Source: Macrostomum hystrix (taxonomy: Eukaryota > Platyhelminthes > Macrostomidae). Taken from it: a stretch of 64,000 nucleotides of DNA. Where the stretch lies: positions 124,001-188,000 of the forward strand of contig CATNEN010000026.1 in NCBI GenBank assembly GCA_950097015.1. Direction: 5' to 3'. Positions 11,421 to 23,825 of the stretch are shown here, one piece after another; within the stretch, counting starts at the first letter, position 1, and each line of letters begins with the position of its first letter. Position numbers and translations under genes: made by a program. The notes under the pieces were generated by a model. That model worked only from the letters and a program-made list of their open reading frames with translations, ran no database searches and was not told the DNA's origin.

Positions 11421-11469
11421 GTTGCATCATTATAGGCCGACATTTATTTTTGCATGCATATAACCTGGT

Positions 11470-12298
11470 GTCTTGTGGATAGCACATTCGTAGTACCGTG
11501 GTGTCTTGTGGTTAGTCCACACGTAGTACCGTGGTGTCTTGTGGTTAGCACATGCCTAGTACCGTGGTGTCTTGTGGTTAGCCCATGCCTGGTACCGTGG
11601 TGTCTTGTGGTTAGCACATGCCTAGTACCGTGGTGTCTTGTGGTTAGCCCATGCTTAGTACCGTGGTGTCTTGTGGTTAGCCCATGCCTAGTACCGTGGT
11701 GTCTTGTGGTTAGCACATGCCTAGTACCGTGGTGTCTTGTGGTTAGCACTTTCGTAGTACCGTGGTGTCTTGTGGTTAGTACATGCCTAGTACCGTGGTG
11801 TCTTGTGGTTAGCCCATGCTTAGTACCGTGGTGTCTTGTGGTTAGCCCATGCCTGGTACCGTGGTGTCTTGTGGTTAGCACTTTCGTAGTACCGTGGTGT
11901 CTTGTGGTTAGCCCATGCCTAGTACCGTGGTGTCTTGTGGTTAGCACTTTCGTAGTACCGTGGTGTCTTGTGGTTAGCCCATGCCTAGTACCGTGGTGTC
12001 TTGTGGTTAGCCCACGCGTAGTACCGTGGTGTCTTGTGGTTAGCACATGCCTAGTACCGTGGTGTCTTGTGGTTAGCACATGCCTAGTACCGTGGTGTCT
12101 TGTGGTTAGCACATGCCTAGTACCGTGGTGTCTTGTGGTTAGCACATGCCTGGTACCGTGGTGTCTTGTGGTTAGCCCATGCCTAGTACCGTGGTGTCTT
12201 GTGGTTAGCACATGCCTAGTACCGTGGTGTCTTGTGGTTAGCACATGCCTAGTACCGTGGTGTCTTGTGGTTAGCCCTTGCTCAGTATCGTGGTGTCT
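11470..12298. repeat. Minisatellite, 33-bp unit
   Basis: About 25 copies with the core CCGTGGTGTCTTGTGGTTAG, followed by a variable third (CACATGCCTAG, CCCATGCCTAG, CACTTTCGTAG). The period is divisible by three, so both strands show open frames of nearly 300 codons that are artefacts. It lies in the interval preceding KH exon 12453. Confidence 0.95.
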
Positions 12299-12452
12299 TG
12301 ATATATAACCTGATATAACCTGTTGGTCTTGGTAACAACCCGACAAGTCGCGTTGTCAATTTAGTCCCATTTTCGGTAGTGTTAACAGGTATTTATCCCA
12401 GCTATAAATGTTTAGTAGTAATATCTATAAATCTTTGGATCCTTCACTTTAG

Positions 12453-14424
12453 ATTCTGCAGATGTCAGCCAGTAAGGAAACTTGTGCGGCCGCTTGCAGA
12501 CGACTTCTGATAAATCTTTACGACAAGAATGGGTTAGTATGTACGTAGATTATAGCCACGCACTTTGCCCTATCATTTTAAATAAATTTGTTGCGTTTTT
12601 TGCTTCTTTTTATAGCAACATAGTGCATGAAACACCCCTGACTTCTTATAATCTGACTTCAATAGCTGTTCAATCTCTGTTTTAGACCCGTCACTCTGCG
12701 AATGCTGATCGAAACTGCCTATCTCGGCAACGTGATTGGACGCGGAGGAGTTAATATCAAGACGATTCAATTCAACAGTGGGGCTCGGGTGCGCATTGTC
12801 GAGTGAGAATTCAATTTTGGTTATTATAGATCCCGGTTGAAAAAAATACTGGATTAGCCCATTAAAATTGGCCCGCTCATCGGCCACTTCGTGTCAGAAA
12901 AGCCCGCTCATTTTTCCAAATCGACGAGTCTCTCAAATCGGCCTGTTCTACGGCCCGCTTCTGGGCCCGCTGGTTGGCCCGCTCACTGGCCCGTTCTAAA
13001 CCGGCCCCGCTGGCTGACCCGTTGGTTGGCCCGCTGGCTGACCCGTTGGTTGGCCCGCTGGCTGACCCGTTGGTTGGCCCGCTGGCTGACCCGTTGGTTG
13101 GCCCGCTGGCTGACCCGTTGGTTGGCCCGCTGGCTGACCCGTTGGTTGGCCCGCTGGCTGGCCCGTTGGTTGGCCCGCTGGCTGGCCCGCTGGCTGACCC
13201 GTTGGTTGGCCCGCTGGCTGACCCGTTGGTTGGCCCGCTCACTGGCCCACTCATTGACCCGTTCTAAACCGGCCCGCTGGTTGGCCCGTTGGTTGGCCCG
13301 CTGGTTGGCCCGTTGGTTGGCCCGCTGGTTGGCCCGCTGATTGGCCCGTTCTAAACCGGCCCGTTGGTTGGTCTAAATCTAGATTTGTCTTTTAAAAAAC
13401 TGGTTCTTTAGTAATTCTCTGCCACTTTGCAGCCCTCCATTCCTCCTGCTGATTTACGATCAGTCATTTCGTGTCACGACTGTCAAACAGGCTATCATCA
13501 TCGGCAAGCCCAATTCGGTTGGATCCGCAATTAAGCAACTGTTGGATGTGTTAAGCGAATTGCGCACTCAGATTTTTCCGTCATCGCAGCAGCGTTTCGG
13601 ACACTGGCCGACCAATCCCGGCCAGTTTGCCGACGCCTTTCTGGCTGCCCGCCGCGTTGATAGAGACGCTCAGCGGCTGGCTGGCCGGAAGTTCAATGGA
13701 GGCAAACACCATCCTCACTTTGGCGACTGTTGGACGAGCGGATTGGACGCCGCAGAAGAAGCTTCTGACTCTTATGAGTCTGTTGGTAAGACTGTCTTTT
13801 GTGCTCCGTTGACAGTCCCTTAACTGCCCAGCTTGGCTTGAGTCTAGTCCAGTTGTTAATTTTATCATATTTGTATTAACAGCCCCACAGCTCAACTACC
13901 GCGTCAAGTTCACGTGCTTTTACTCACCCGCCGGCGTCGAAGTGATCAAAGCCGCATTCTGGGCTGGCAAAGCTGTTGCCTCCGCTGCTGGTCACGAGCT
14001 GAGCGTTCGACTGATCGCCTCACCAGAATATCACCTGACGTTGGTCAGCGAATCTGCGCAGCCTTCGGATGCCGTAATGTCGGCTGTACTAGTTAAAATA
14101 AAATCATCCGCCTTTGGACAAGCTGATGGCTGCGAATTTCGCATCCTGGACAGCTGGCGAGAGGGTCGCAACAACACGACACTCCACCTTCGTCAACATC
14201 TGATAAACTCGCTGCCGAAACCTGCTGCTTCCGTCACAAAGAATGAGACTGAGCCAAGGTATTCAGGCCGAATGAAGAATGAAGAGAGTCAGCGGAGGCC
14301 GAATCTTCGTGGTCCGGTCGGCAGCGAGGGCTGGCTATTCGCGTTCGACGTTAGATTTGCTGAGAAAATCAATGCGCGAATCGCAGACTGCCTCAGTTGC
14401 TGCTTGGATGAATGCTATTGCTAG
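12453..14424 (+). CDS. KH-domain RNA-binding protein (PCBP/hnRNP K/Nova-like)
   Basis: Sequence-specific single-stranded RNA (or DNA) binding protein. Exons: 12453-12532, 12686-12802, 13433-13785, 13883-14424 with phases 2,2,1 all matching. The first exon ends a KH1 domain (ILQMSASKETCAAACRRLL). The next two form a complete KH2: VTLRMLIETAYLGNVI, then the GXXG loop GRGG, then GARVRIV. After a longer than usual loop come AIIIGKPNSVGSAIKQLL. The last exon may hold a third, degenerate KH-like fold (NYRVKFTCFYSPAG) without GXXG, then a basic, low-complexity tail ending at TAG 14422-14424. The first half of KH1 and the start codon are not secured; see the tentative exon at 11249. The linker between KH2 and the end is unlike any family I can name. 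Confidence 0.8.
12955..13370. repeat. Minisatellite, 24-bp unit built of 12-bp halves, in KH-gene intron
   Basis: GC-rich array of 12-bp modules (GGCCCGCTGGCT, GACCCGTTGGTT and similar) arranged mostly as 24-bp dimers. It lies inside the 12803-13432 intron. The right end contains CTAAACCGGCCCG spacers in place of the regular modules. The open frames on both strands are products of the period. Confidence 0.93.
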
Positions 14425-14822
14425 ACGAAGAAGGATTATTATTTACAAAAAACTTTCATTCTTTATCGAGAGTCGTCAGTTAAATTAGTTTTTGTAATTT
14501 TTACAAATTATGTATCGGTTAATTAAAATCTGGTGCAATTTTTGTTTATGATGAAGTATTCGCCATATAAATTCAGAAATCGTGGAGTCGACTTCTCAAT
14601 ATTTATTACTCTTTAAAACAATTTTTACTTAGCTTAAAGCAATTTTAAATGTTACATCTGAAAGAATCTCAACAACTTGAATGCTTTTCACACTATATCA
14701 AAGAAGCGCTCGCTATTTTTTTTTGAATTTACCTTTTTTGATAGTGGAATTTACAATATACAGAATCCCGGCTAAAGTGGAAAAATGAACTTTTTCATTC
14801 ATATTTGTTTTCGCGCCAGGCT

Positions 14823-14999
14823 ATGTGTACTGCTACGTGTCTAATTCTTTTAACTTTGATTTACATCAATGCCATTTCTGCGGAAAGCATGCGGAATGCA
14901 AACAGGTACCGCCGAAGAAAACGGTTGTTAAATGGGCGCACGGCAGTTCTTGTAATAATTACTGTCATAGATTATATATTAGATGGCGTTCGCCTTTAG
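14823..14999 (+). CDS. Possible small secreted peptide precursor (58 codons)
   Basis: An ATG frame begins MCTATCLILLTLIYINAISA, a convincing signal-peptide profile (hydrophobic core, small residues before the likely cleavage). About nine residues later comes the polybasic run RYRRRKR, a typical proprotein convertase site, and then a short tail to TAG. The other frame of the same stretch (from the AG at 14819) is cysteine-rich (CHFCGKHAEC) and is open to a good GTAAGT donor at 15012. One of the two may therefore be an exon of an otherwise unseen gene. No homologue is recognised. Nothing else coding is visible within 4 kb downstream. Confidence 0.3.
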   Translation: MCTATCLILLTLIYINAISAESMRNANRYRRRKRLLNGRTAVLVIITVIDYILDGVRL

Positions 15000-15013
15000 A
15001 TACGAGTAAACAG

Positions 15014-18000
15014 TAAGTGTGCGAGAGCAACTGTTGCGCAATAAATCATCATTGTCAGGCATGCAAGCTTTGCTTTTAAATATAGAACCACAAAATGTAG
15101 GCTAATAGGGGCCTATACGTTCACAGCTTCTAATTTGCCTTTAGCAGGTTAGAAGGCCAACTTTTATCTTTGTTGTTTATTATTGCTCTTTTTCAAAGGT
15201 TTCAAAGGTGACGGCCGCTTGCTTAAAAACTTGCGTTTACATGCTGCATCATGTATATGCACGTGTAAATGACTGCTAAATTGGTGTATACACGACACAA
15301 TATTCGTTTTGTATAGAAAAAAAGTTCGACTTTTCCTAGTATAGATAGTGTCCTGTACTTCTTAAGTGAAACTTGTGTTGCAACTGCATTACCAGCAATA
15401 AAGTCACAGTAAAGATAAAACTAGATAAACTATAGTACAGGCCACATAAAAATTATAGCAAGGAAGGAACCGTAGGAAGGGACTATGATCACTGTCAAAA
15501 GACATTGATTTAAGAGTAAAAATTTTTTAAAAAATTACGCGTTATATTTTGAGCAACGTTGTACAAAAACTACTTTATTCTGTGAGTCAGAAGTTTTTAT
15601 AGCACATCAGCATGATTAGTATTTTTGATTAGACTGTTGTGATTAGACTACTCCTTTTATTGTTTTGTTTTTTGTTTTATCAAAAGCTTTTCTGTCTAGA
15701 AATGCGTCATGCTTTGCCTTTTCAAGTAAAGAATTAAAAATATGTTCGAATCAACATGTTAGGTTAGGAGTTTAGGACAGGACTTAGGAGTGGCTTGTAT
15801 CTTTTTTCATGCTCGATCATTTAAAGTAATTTGTAGTATTGAACTTTAAAACATTTTTATGCAATAAATATTACGACTTTGTAAAAAGGAGAGTAGATAT
15901 ATATTTGGGATATTTTTCTAGCCTAAAATTTTTCATTTTGATTTGACATAATATGGATATGGAATAAAACATCTGTCTTATTTTTATGCTACTATGATCT
16001 TTTAGTGAACTTAATTGCCTTATTTTAGTTACTATTACTTTGTTTGTAGTAATTCTTAAACATAAAAAAGTCAGAAGTAGGCCCTAGTGACTAAAGTTCA
16101 TTAACCTTGCAATAACAAATTATATTGCATATCTTTTTAGAAGTGCTTATTACCACGGTCCCGAGCCACTAATTTCAATTTTATCCACACAGATCCATAC
16201 CCATAATTTTCTGCTTATCCACACGGCAGCTTGTATGAATAGGTCTACTTTCAAGTCCCTAGGCTACTTATTATTCTCTGAGCATAAGGCTTTTGCTTCA
16301 GAGTATAGTGTATAGTGTACACTATCAATGCATAGTGTAAAATAATAACAATGATGTATAATATGTGTGACGAGTTTGGTGCTGACTAGATTTCTGCTGG
16401 GTTGACTCGTATGATTTTCTTTGGTTGACTTCTTACTTTCTAAGTCAATACAATTTGAATGAAAACACATAACAATGACAAAAGATTTAGTAAGTTGGTA
16501 TTACAAAAATGAATTGTTATTACAAAAATAAAAAAGGATGACATTAATGTTGGTTAATTAATGTGTAGGTCAAAATGTAGAACACTGTCGTAACACACTG
16601 GCAACTTTGTCGATCTATTGGCTCGAGGGTTCAGCAAAACATTCAAACCCAAAAGGGCCTCATTTCAAAGAACAGAAATGTGTGGATTAAATTGAAATTA
16701 ACGGCACGGCATATATAAAGAGTTTTAGACCTATTCATACAAGCTGCTGTGTGGATAAGCAGAAAATTATTGGCACGGCTCCGTGTGGATAAAATTGAAA
16801 TTACTGGCATGGCATATTTATATAAAGCATTGTAGACCTATTCATACAAACTGGCCATGTGGATAAGCAGAAAATTATCGGCATGGATCCGTGTGGATAA
16901 AATTGAAATTATTGGCATGGGACTGTGGGAAAAAGCTCTGCCTAGGCCCCTATCTTTTTATACCAGATATACTATAGTTTATCATATGCCAGAATAAAAA
17001 CCTGAATTATCCATCCTTTATGTGAAATATACCTTAGGCCTAGTACTTGTTTGCAGACTAGCATGTACTATATAACAATTTGTTGGTGATTTTCTTTTGT
17101 TTGTTTATTTTTATGGAGAATGTTAGCCATATTGTGGATGGTTTTTCTTGTATGCCAGAAGCATTTTCTGGGAATTTTGAAGTGTACGCCAGCCTACCAA
17201 CTGTGTGCCAACCCCAGGCTGTGTTTACCATGTTTGGTCTTTGGACTTTACAAAATTAGAGACAGAGTGAGTTTGAGTGAATTGAGTGGCAATTGATTTG
17301 CATTTGTATATTGCATTGGTAATTTCTTTGTAACAATAATTGAATGTAAATTTTAATTTTTAACAATTTAAACGATTAATGATAAAAATTTCCAGTAAAA
17401 TTAATGCAGACATAAATAAGAAATGCACACGTAAATAAATCCTTACCATGAGTTGTGTACTCCAAAATCTGTGCATGGCCAAGAAATGTACAAGGTGTAT
17501 ACCATGGAAATCAAGTGTATGCTGGAATTTTCTGGTATACACCCCATCAACTGCAAAATGGAATGTTAGTATAGTAGGTCCAGCTAATGGTTAATTAGAG
17601 GTTGGATGTGATCCTAATCTTCACACAATTTGAGACCTTAGGTGCAGGACCAAGACTGCCACAGCTGTGGTGGGGTTCAGATACGAATGACCTAATGGTC
17701 TACTATTGGATTATATAGGGTGGGTAGATGTGAGGTTGGCAACCTAGGATCTAGATACTAGAAAAACAAGCAGATGTTTTGTCAGTCAGCAGACAAAGAA
17801 TTACATTTCAAATCCAAAGTTAAAACAAAAACTGTTTCTCAGGTTCTCAAAGTCCTACTTTTAGTGGAAAACTATTATAAATTATTTTCTATATTAATAA
17901 GTGATGATATGTGATTGTGATGATTTGAGATTGTAGGCATATATTTGTAATTAAAGACTGTCTCTTTCTATGGGTTTATTTAAACTGACTTAATGATTAC

Positions 18001-19352
18001 AAATATAAACTGATAGGTTCAAAGTTCTAGGTTCCTACAATACATGTACAAGGATATGTATGTGGATGTAAAAAAACAATGTGTATTAATGAAAAAACTA
18101 TTTGTTGCATTTCCCACAAATGAAATTTCTCAACTATAGCATTGGAGTCACTTATTTAATATTTTCTAGCATGTTCAATAGCCAATAGAAGAGGCTTGAG
18201 TCTCTTATACTCATGGCTCAAAACTCTTTTAGATTTATATGATTTCAACATAACTAGCTCTGGGCTACTGACTGTAGAAGCTAGTGAAGCCTTTTGTTTT
18301 GTTTGTTTAAATAAGCTCATTCTTTGGGCATGATGGATGCATATTAAATAATTGCCTATTAGCAATACCTACCTTGTTCTCCTTATGCCCTTAAATAAGA
18401 AACAATTGACTTATAGGACTTGCACATTCTATAAACTAATCAAACATATCAGCTACTTTATCATTATCAGTGATAAAATTTTTAACAGCTTATGTTAAAA
18501 CATATTAATTTTTATTAACTAGCTTTAGGTATTTTGCAGGTTTCAGTAGTAGTAATTATTAACATTGTAAACTTTCCATTTATTTAGATAACATTTTAAT
18601 ATCTAATAAAGTCAGTCTGAAATAATTGTCAATACTTAAATCTATCAATATTTAAATACAGTAAAATCACAATAAACTATAAAATTTCTATGAACTTATT
18701 TATTTTTTTGTTTAAATTGTTTATTTAGTTGCTACTCATATTAAGTAAAGGATGTTCTTGATGTTCCATTTTTTGTGATACACTTGCTAGAAGGAAATAA
18801 TTCAGATTTCATATGTATAAACTTATTTATTTTTTACTGTGGCCAAAATAAAAATGTTGAAATAATATTCGTGCTAATTTGCTGTTAAAAGTAAATTACT
18901 ATTTTATAAGAAATTGCACTGAAAAATTAAATAATGTGCACTATGCATTCAAAAGCAAGTGCTAACACCTTAATATTTTTTGAAAAATACAAAAATGGCA
19001 TACAAAACTCTTCATTAGCCATAAATATCTGCAGCATTTATTGTTAACTGATTTTAATTTCATTATATAGTTTATTAATGAAGCAAGATGTTCTGTGTGG
19101 ACAGGACCTGCATGTCCAACAATCATCTTACACTGGAAAGTTCTAATTGCATGAATTGCTTTGACTTAGCTGCAGGGCAGTCCAAAGACTCGGCAGGGAG
19201 GGGGTAATCACCCATTTTTCTAATCCCTGAATATCTAATTGCATGAGTGTTTTGTACTATCCAACCTTCTAATTGTAGTCTCTCCTGTGACTTATTGAAA
19301 TTTGTAGGCTTGATATGACGACCATACATTTCCAGCCTCGTCCAGTTTCTAA
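15014..19352. other. Gene-free AT-rich interval
   Basis: No exon with recognisable protein similarity and no reading frame of convincing composition on either strand. It contains one foldback repeat cluster near 16.1-16.9 kb. The right end holds the presumed 3' untranslated region of the minus-strand SRCR-ZP gene. Confidence 0.6.
16150..16936. repeat. Foldback element: about 100-bp arms, inverted and duplicated
   Basis: A segment at about 16150-16250 (with TTTTATCCACACAG, TTTTCTGCTTATCCACAC, ATGAATAGGTCTAC) is the reverse complement of two direct copies at about 16724-16825 and 16830-16930 (GTAGACCTATTCATAC, GTGGATAAGCAGAAAATTAT, GTGTGGATAAAATTGAAATT). A partial copy lies at 16680-16722. The arms enclose roughly 430 bp of AT-rich sequence with no ORF. 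This fits a non-autonomous foldback or MITE-type transposon; target-site duplications were not established. Confidence 0.7.
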
Positions 19353-21667
19353 TTAAAATGTTTCTGCACTATTCAATGCTCCAAACATGGCAGCAACCAG
19401 CGCTGTTACCAAAAACAATTTTGGGTAAAAATAGGTGGCTTTAGATGTAGCATCACGAGTTGTCTCCAATGCTGTCACCATTTTGTAAGATAGGATAAAT
19501 GGCCCTCGCATTGGCTGCTGATTTTCATCTTGCCCCGGACTGTCAGACAACTGACGCTTTCGTCGACGTCGCCTGACTGCAGTGCCGCATGCTTGCACGC
19601 AGCGTTGATCTGTGTCAGTCGGTGTACAGATAGTAATATCGCAGAATAAATAAGCCTGTGTGGTCACAGTCTCCGTGAATGACATGACGGCAAAGTTGAT
19701 ACCAATAGTTTTGCTGTCAACTCGAAATATGGCATTTGAGTCAGAGGCACATTTATTCCGCACTATGAAGTACTGAGCACCTGTACCGTCCGACTTGTCA
19801 CTTGCCCAACAGTTGCGCACAGTTAGACGTACATTCAGTGGACTCGTCTCACGCACGCTGGCATAGATTCTCGAACCAACTATGAGCCGCTGGCCTGGTG
19901 TGATTTCGCTTGAGAACCCACTGGCACTGTAGCCGCTGAAGAGTTTCACCTTGGAAAGATGAGTATTTTAATTTCAGAATACAGCTGTTTTCGTGTGCTA
20001 TTATTGACGACAAATATGTTTGTGATAATGTCTGATTTTAAGGGCTCATTAACTACTTGTAATAAGCGTGTTTGGACAAAAGCACTAGTAGTGTAAAATG
20101 TACAATGTACATTTCATGTTCGTCGTTATATCCATGGCTTTTGTACTCCACTGTACTAAACAGTTGTGTTCTAATAATTGTTCTAAGTAACCTTGTTGGT
20201 AAAATTACCTCAGATGTGTAGCTATCGCCTCCAGTTATTGGAGGGGCAGTCCTTGCATCTGGTAACATTGCTGCAGTCACTTCCTTTAGTTTAGGTATCG
20301 CGCACACCACTGGTATGGTGTAGGGCACATCGATATAAACTCCGCCAACTGGAGTAACGTTTCTATAGAGCGTGGAAGTGTAGATAACGTGCGTAGAATT
20401 AGTCGTCTGTACGCTATTACATCCAAGGTAGGGCACAGTTGCCCAAACAATGGATGCATTTTCTCCTTTCGTAAAGTTGCACATTGTTATGTTGTAGGTT
20501 CCATAGAGACTCAACAGGCTAGCAGAGGATACATCAGTGTGTGTAAAAAATACGTGAGCTACGTATAGATAGCAAACAACAGATGGTGCTGGTATTGGTG
20601 GTGGCGCCAAAGAAATCTGGCTGCACCGAACGCTGACAGCCGTGTTAGCATTGCAATAGCCTGGAGCTACGCCCCAGCCATTGTGCTTGCAGTCGTTAGT
20701 GGTGGTGGCGCCTGGAGTGCATTGCAGACCCGACAACATTACTGGGTAGCTGGCTGAAATGTTTAAGTAACGGCCAGACATGCCGATTGCGTTGGCTGTT
20801 CTGCAATGTTTAGAGGGTGTGTGAAAGTTGTTTATAGTAGTTATCTAAGAATCAAGAAATGCACTATGCAAACTAGACTAGAAAGCTAAACAGTGATATC
20901 TTGCTTTGACTTTATACTTTTGGCTGTACCTTGATGCACCCTGAAATGAAGGGAGATAAGATCTTACTCATTACGACAGAGCATCCGGCAAATTGTAGCC
21001 GCTTCAATGGCACTGAAGTCGGCTGCACATATTGTACCAAAGTTGAGTCCTCCGGCTGTACCATTCTGTATGAGTACTAGGCCCTCTTCAGGACCGGGCT
21101 CAAGTCTCAAGCTAGTCACGGTATTGTTGCAAAATATTGGTGCTATGGTAGCAAAATCTGGCGCCCGAGTTGGTCCAGGCGTGTTGGTTGTCTGAGTTCC
21201 TGTACACACGACGGCTGCGTCTCTTGAGTTGTCCACACATACTGCTGGAAATGACGCCGAGACGTAGCGACAGGCAGTGTCGAGATTCCAAGTGCTAGTT
21301 GAGGCTTGCTGAAATTTGTTTGAGTTTTTCGAATATCAATGTTTCGTACTGCATTTTTTAGTACATAAAAATTATGTCGTTTATTTAGGCAAATCTTGCA
21401 TGCCAACGAGATTCACCAGAAAGTCCGGACAGCCGCTGATCGCCATGACAGTATTAGCGTTGCCAGTTTTGTAAGGTGCCAAGCTAATCTTGTATCCAGT
21501 GACGTCTCGGTAGCCAAGCATAGCGCACACCACAGAAGCGCCGCTGTTGTCAAAACCGACATCACAAATTCGACCAACAGCGCCAGATGACATTGTAACC
21601 TCAACGACGCCAATGTTTGGATTCGAACCTCCAACCAGACGCACGCTTACTGGTCTCTGGGCCTTGG
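19353..21667 (-). CDS. SRCR-SRCR-ZP domain membrane/secreted protein (5' partial)
   Basis: Minus-strand exons in transcript order: 21667-21417, 21308-20968, 20800-20209, 19949-19353; phases 0,2,0 match. The first two exons hold an SRCR domain: VRLVGGSNPNIGVVEV, then GRICDVGFDNSGASVVCAML, then GCPDF and AVCVDNSRDAAVVC. A second SRCR spans exons 2-3 (LRLEPGPEEGLVLIQNG through NDCKHNGWG to VSVRC). A zona pellucida domain follows: YNITMC, LGCNSVQTTNSTHVIYT and YTIPVVCAIPK in its N half, then VRLTVRNCWAS, YLFCDITIC and CVQACG in its C half. The polybasic run RRRRRKRQ is the expected cleavage site, and a hydrophobic segment (YPKLFLVTALVAAMFGAL) near the end is the expected anchor. ZP domains polymerise into extracellular filaments; SRCR domains bind ligands. 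The architecture recalls DMBT1-like proteins. The signal-peptide exon, upstream on the minus strand, was not identified. Confidence 0.88.
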
Positions 21668-23825
21668 CTGTCAATCGATTTTTTAGTATAGAGCTTTATT
21701 TAATCGTTGGTATTACTTGTCGCTAAGATATAAATGGTTATCCGATCCCCGAGGACCTCCGTTCGCTGTGGAACCCCCTACACATTGTACAAAAAATAAG
21801 AAGCTAATTGCGTACAATTTTCTGGAGACATTTTTGTACCTGCATTACTCACCAATCGAGACGAGAAAGCTGACTATATGCAAGCACACAGGAAGTGACA
21901 GCAGTAAATGTCGCATGTCTAACAAATTAGTGTCTTGATCAACTTCACCGTTTCGGCGATTGTAAACAGAAAACAGGTGGACTAATGCTTCGAGTCTAGG
22001 ATATGGTTTTTAGCTTAACAGATTAGACTGAAAAGTTAGCTTAAACAGTCCCTAGAATATCTGCGAGACGGAGGTGCAGTTTCATATACTCACGCTCAAC
22101 GCTTCCTTCTCTGCATTCCATACCTTGTGTCTATAGCGAAGCCAATCCTGTTGCCAAGGACAACATGCATTGCCGTCAACACAATTGGAAATAATTGGGT
22201 AGCGCATGGAAAGAGGCAAATTTGGAAATAGAAGGGTGAGCATAGCTACAGGAAAGAAAATTTTCTCTCGCCCTTCCCTCCCATACATCTAATCGGGGAA
22301 CTCTTATACGGGAGTAGGGATGAATTAATGAGAGAGTGCCTATTTTTGTCCCAATTTCAGCCCTGCTCCCTCGTCCCATTTCAACTACACATGCGTTCTG
22401 CAGTACCCCCGCTTCCCATTTTCTCCCTCCTGTATCACTGCGCACACTGTCGCCAACCACACCCTAAAGCAAGTCCATCCTAAAGCACGAACACCCCTGG
22501 TGAGTCAGTTAAGCCTTTAGAATGAACGCCAGTTTTTTTCTGGGAAGCAAACGGGTATCTCTGTTAGCTGACTAAAGCTTAACTGGCTGTTGCTGTGTTC
22601 CTCCTCTGCTTCTATCTCCTCTTAAGGGCTCTGTCTGTCCCTTTGTTGTGTCGGCGCTGTTTTGCATAGCTTTGAGTGTCTGTTTATTCAGTCATTTCTC
22701 TCTCCCTCGTTTGCCAGTCTGTTCCTATTTTTTCTTCTCTTTAGTCGACGATACGTGCGTGCGCAGTTGGTGAGGTGGCTGTACATAGGCTGAGACCCGG
22801 CCACCTATAGACACCGGGCGTACAATTTTAGGCGTAGTTATATTTTTTGTATCTGCTTTTAAGTTAGTTGTTATGCAGAATATGCAGACTCGTCGCTAAG
22901 TTCGAGCGCAGTAATTTGGCTTTTAGAGAAAGTCTTAACCAGTGCCTTCGGTTGGTTTCTTGTGCTGCAGGAAACTGTAAGTCAGTTTGCTGTTTTTATC
23001 TGCTTTCAGAGTTAAGCGTTTTATTTCAGAGCTCAAATCCACATTTAAAGCGCTATTTTGTATTTTATATTAAAAAGGTCACTGCTGTTTAAAAGTTAAA
23101 ATAACACTTTATCTTGCTGTATAGATTGTGCTATTATAATCTCGCATAATCACAAAATAGCAAATCAACTTTCGATTTCCATTTTATTGCTCCCAGTCTG
23201 CATTTTTAATACGTATGCGCCCATCTCAGTGAAAGTTGCTTTGGCTGCCAAAATAAATCAGTCAGGTACTAGGTGCTAAAATATGAATAGCAAGCGCTAA
23301 AAAGTATATTATGCGTTCATGCGCATGCTTTAAGACTGGTATGTCAGCTTTCATTTCGAATTGCTAATGTGGAATGAATTCTTATACTTCTTTCTATATT
23401 TACTTGTTCGTTTGGTGGCCTTAGAAAAGCTTTGCCAGATTCTAGAATGCAACTGCGAATATTTTCTTTCTTCTCTTACCACCTATGAGTTGAAAATTTG
23501 TCTGTGGCTGTTTACTTCTCTGACTGCTATCTTCTGTAGAGTATTCTATAAGTCTAATTTTAGCCTTATTTTTTGTTTTTTTCTTACTTACAGAGTCGCA
23601 CCCTCTCATTGTTTTATTTTGTGTATTTCTAATGACACTAGCATAGTTGTTCTTAAGCTCACAAAAGTTGGATATTTGGAAAAATGTATAAGGTAGACCA
23701 GAAAGGTTTTGGTTAATATGCCTTTGTAGTGATGTAGCAAAACGTTACAAAAAAAGATTTTTTATTGCACGTCTGGGTCACCAGCACATAATTTGGTGTT
23801 AGTCAGTCACAAGGCAATTTTGCCA
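21668..23825. other. Interval between divergent SRCR-ZP and phosphatase genes
   Basis: Must contain the 5' exons and promoter of the minus-strand SRCR-ZP gene and the upstream region of the receptor phosphatase gene. I could not identify any exon with confidence. A minus-strand frame near 22080-22240 ends in a good GTGAGT donor but its phase does not fit the first known SRCR exon. Confidence 0.4.

Noticed and set aside
11444-12346. 300-codon minus-strand and 284-codon plus-strand open frames
   Set aside because: Both are the 33-bp minisatellite read through; no start context, domain or splice logic.
22082-22288. Minus-strand exon (MLTLLFPNLPLSM to KEALS) as signal-peptide exon of the SRCR-ZP gene
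   Set aside because: The GTGAGT donor is good but leaves phase 0, while the first known SRCR exon needs phase 1; the hydrophobic stretch is also short.
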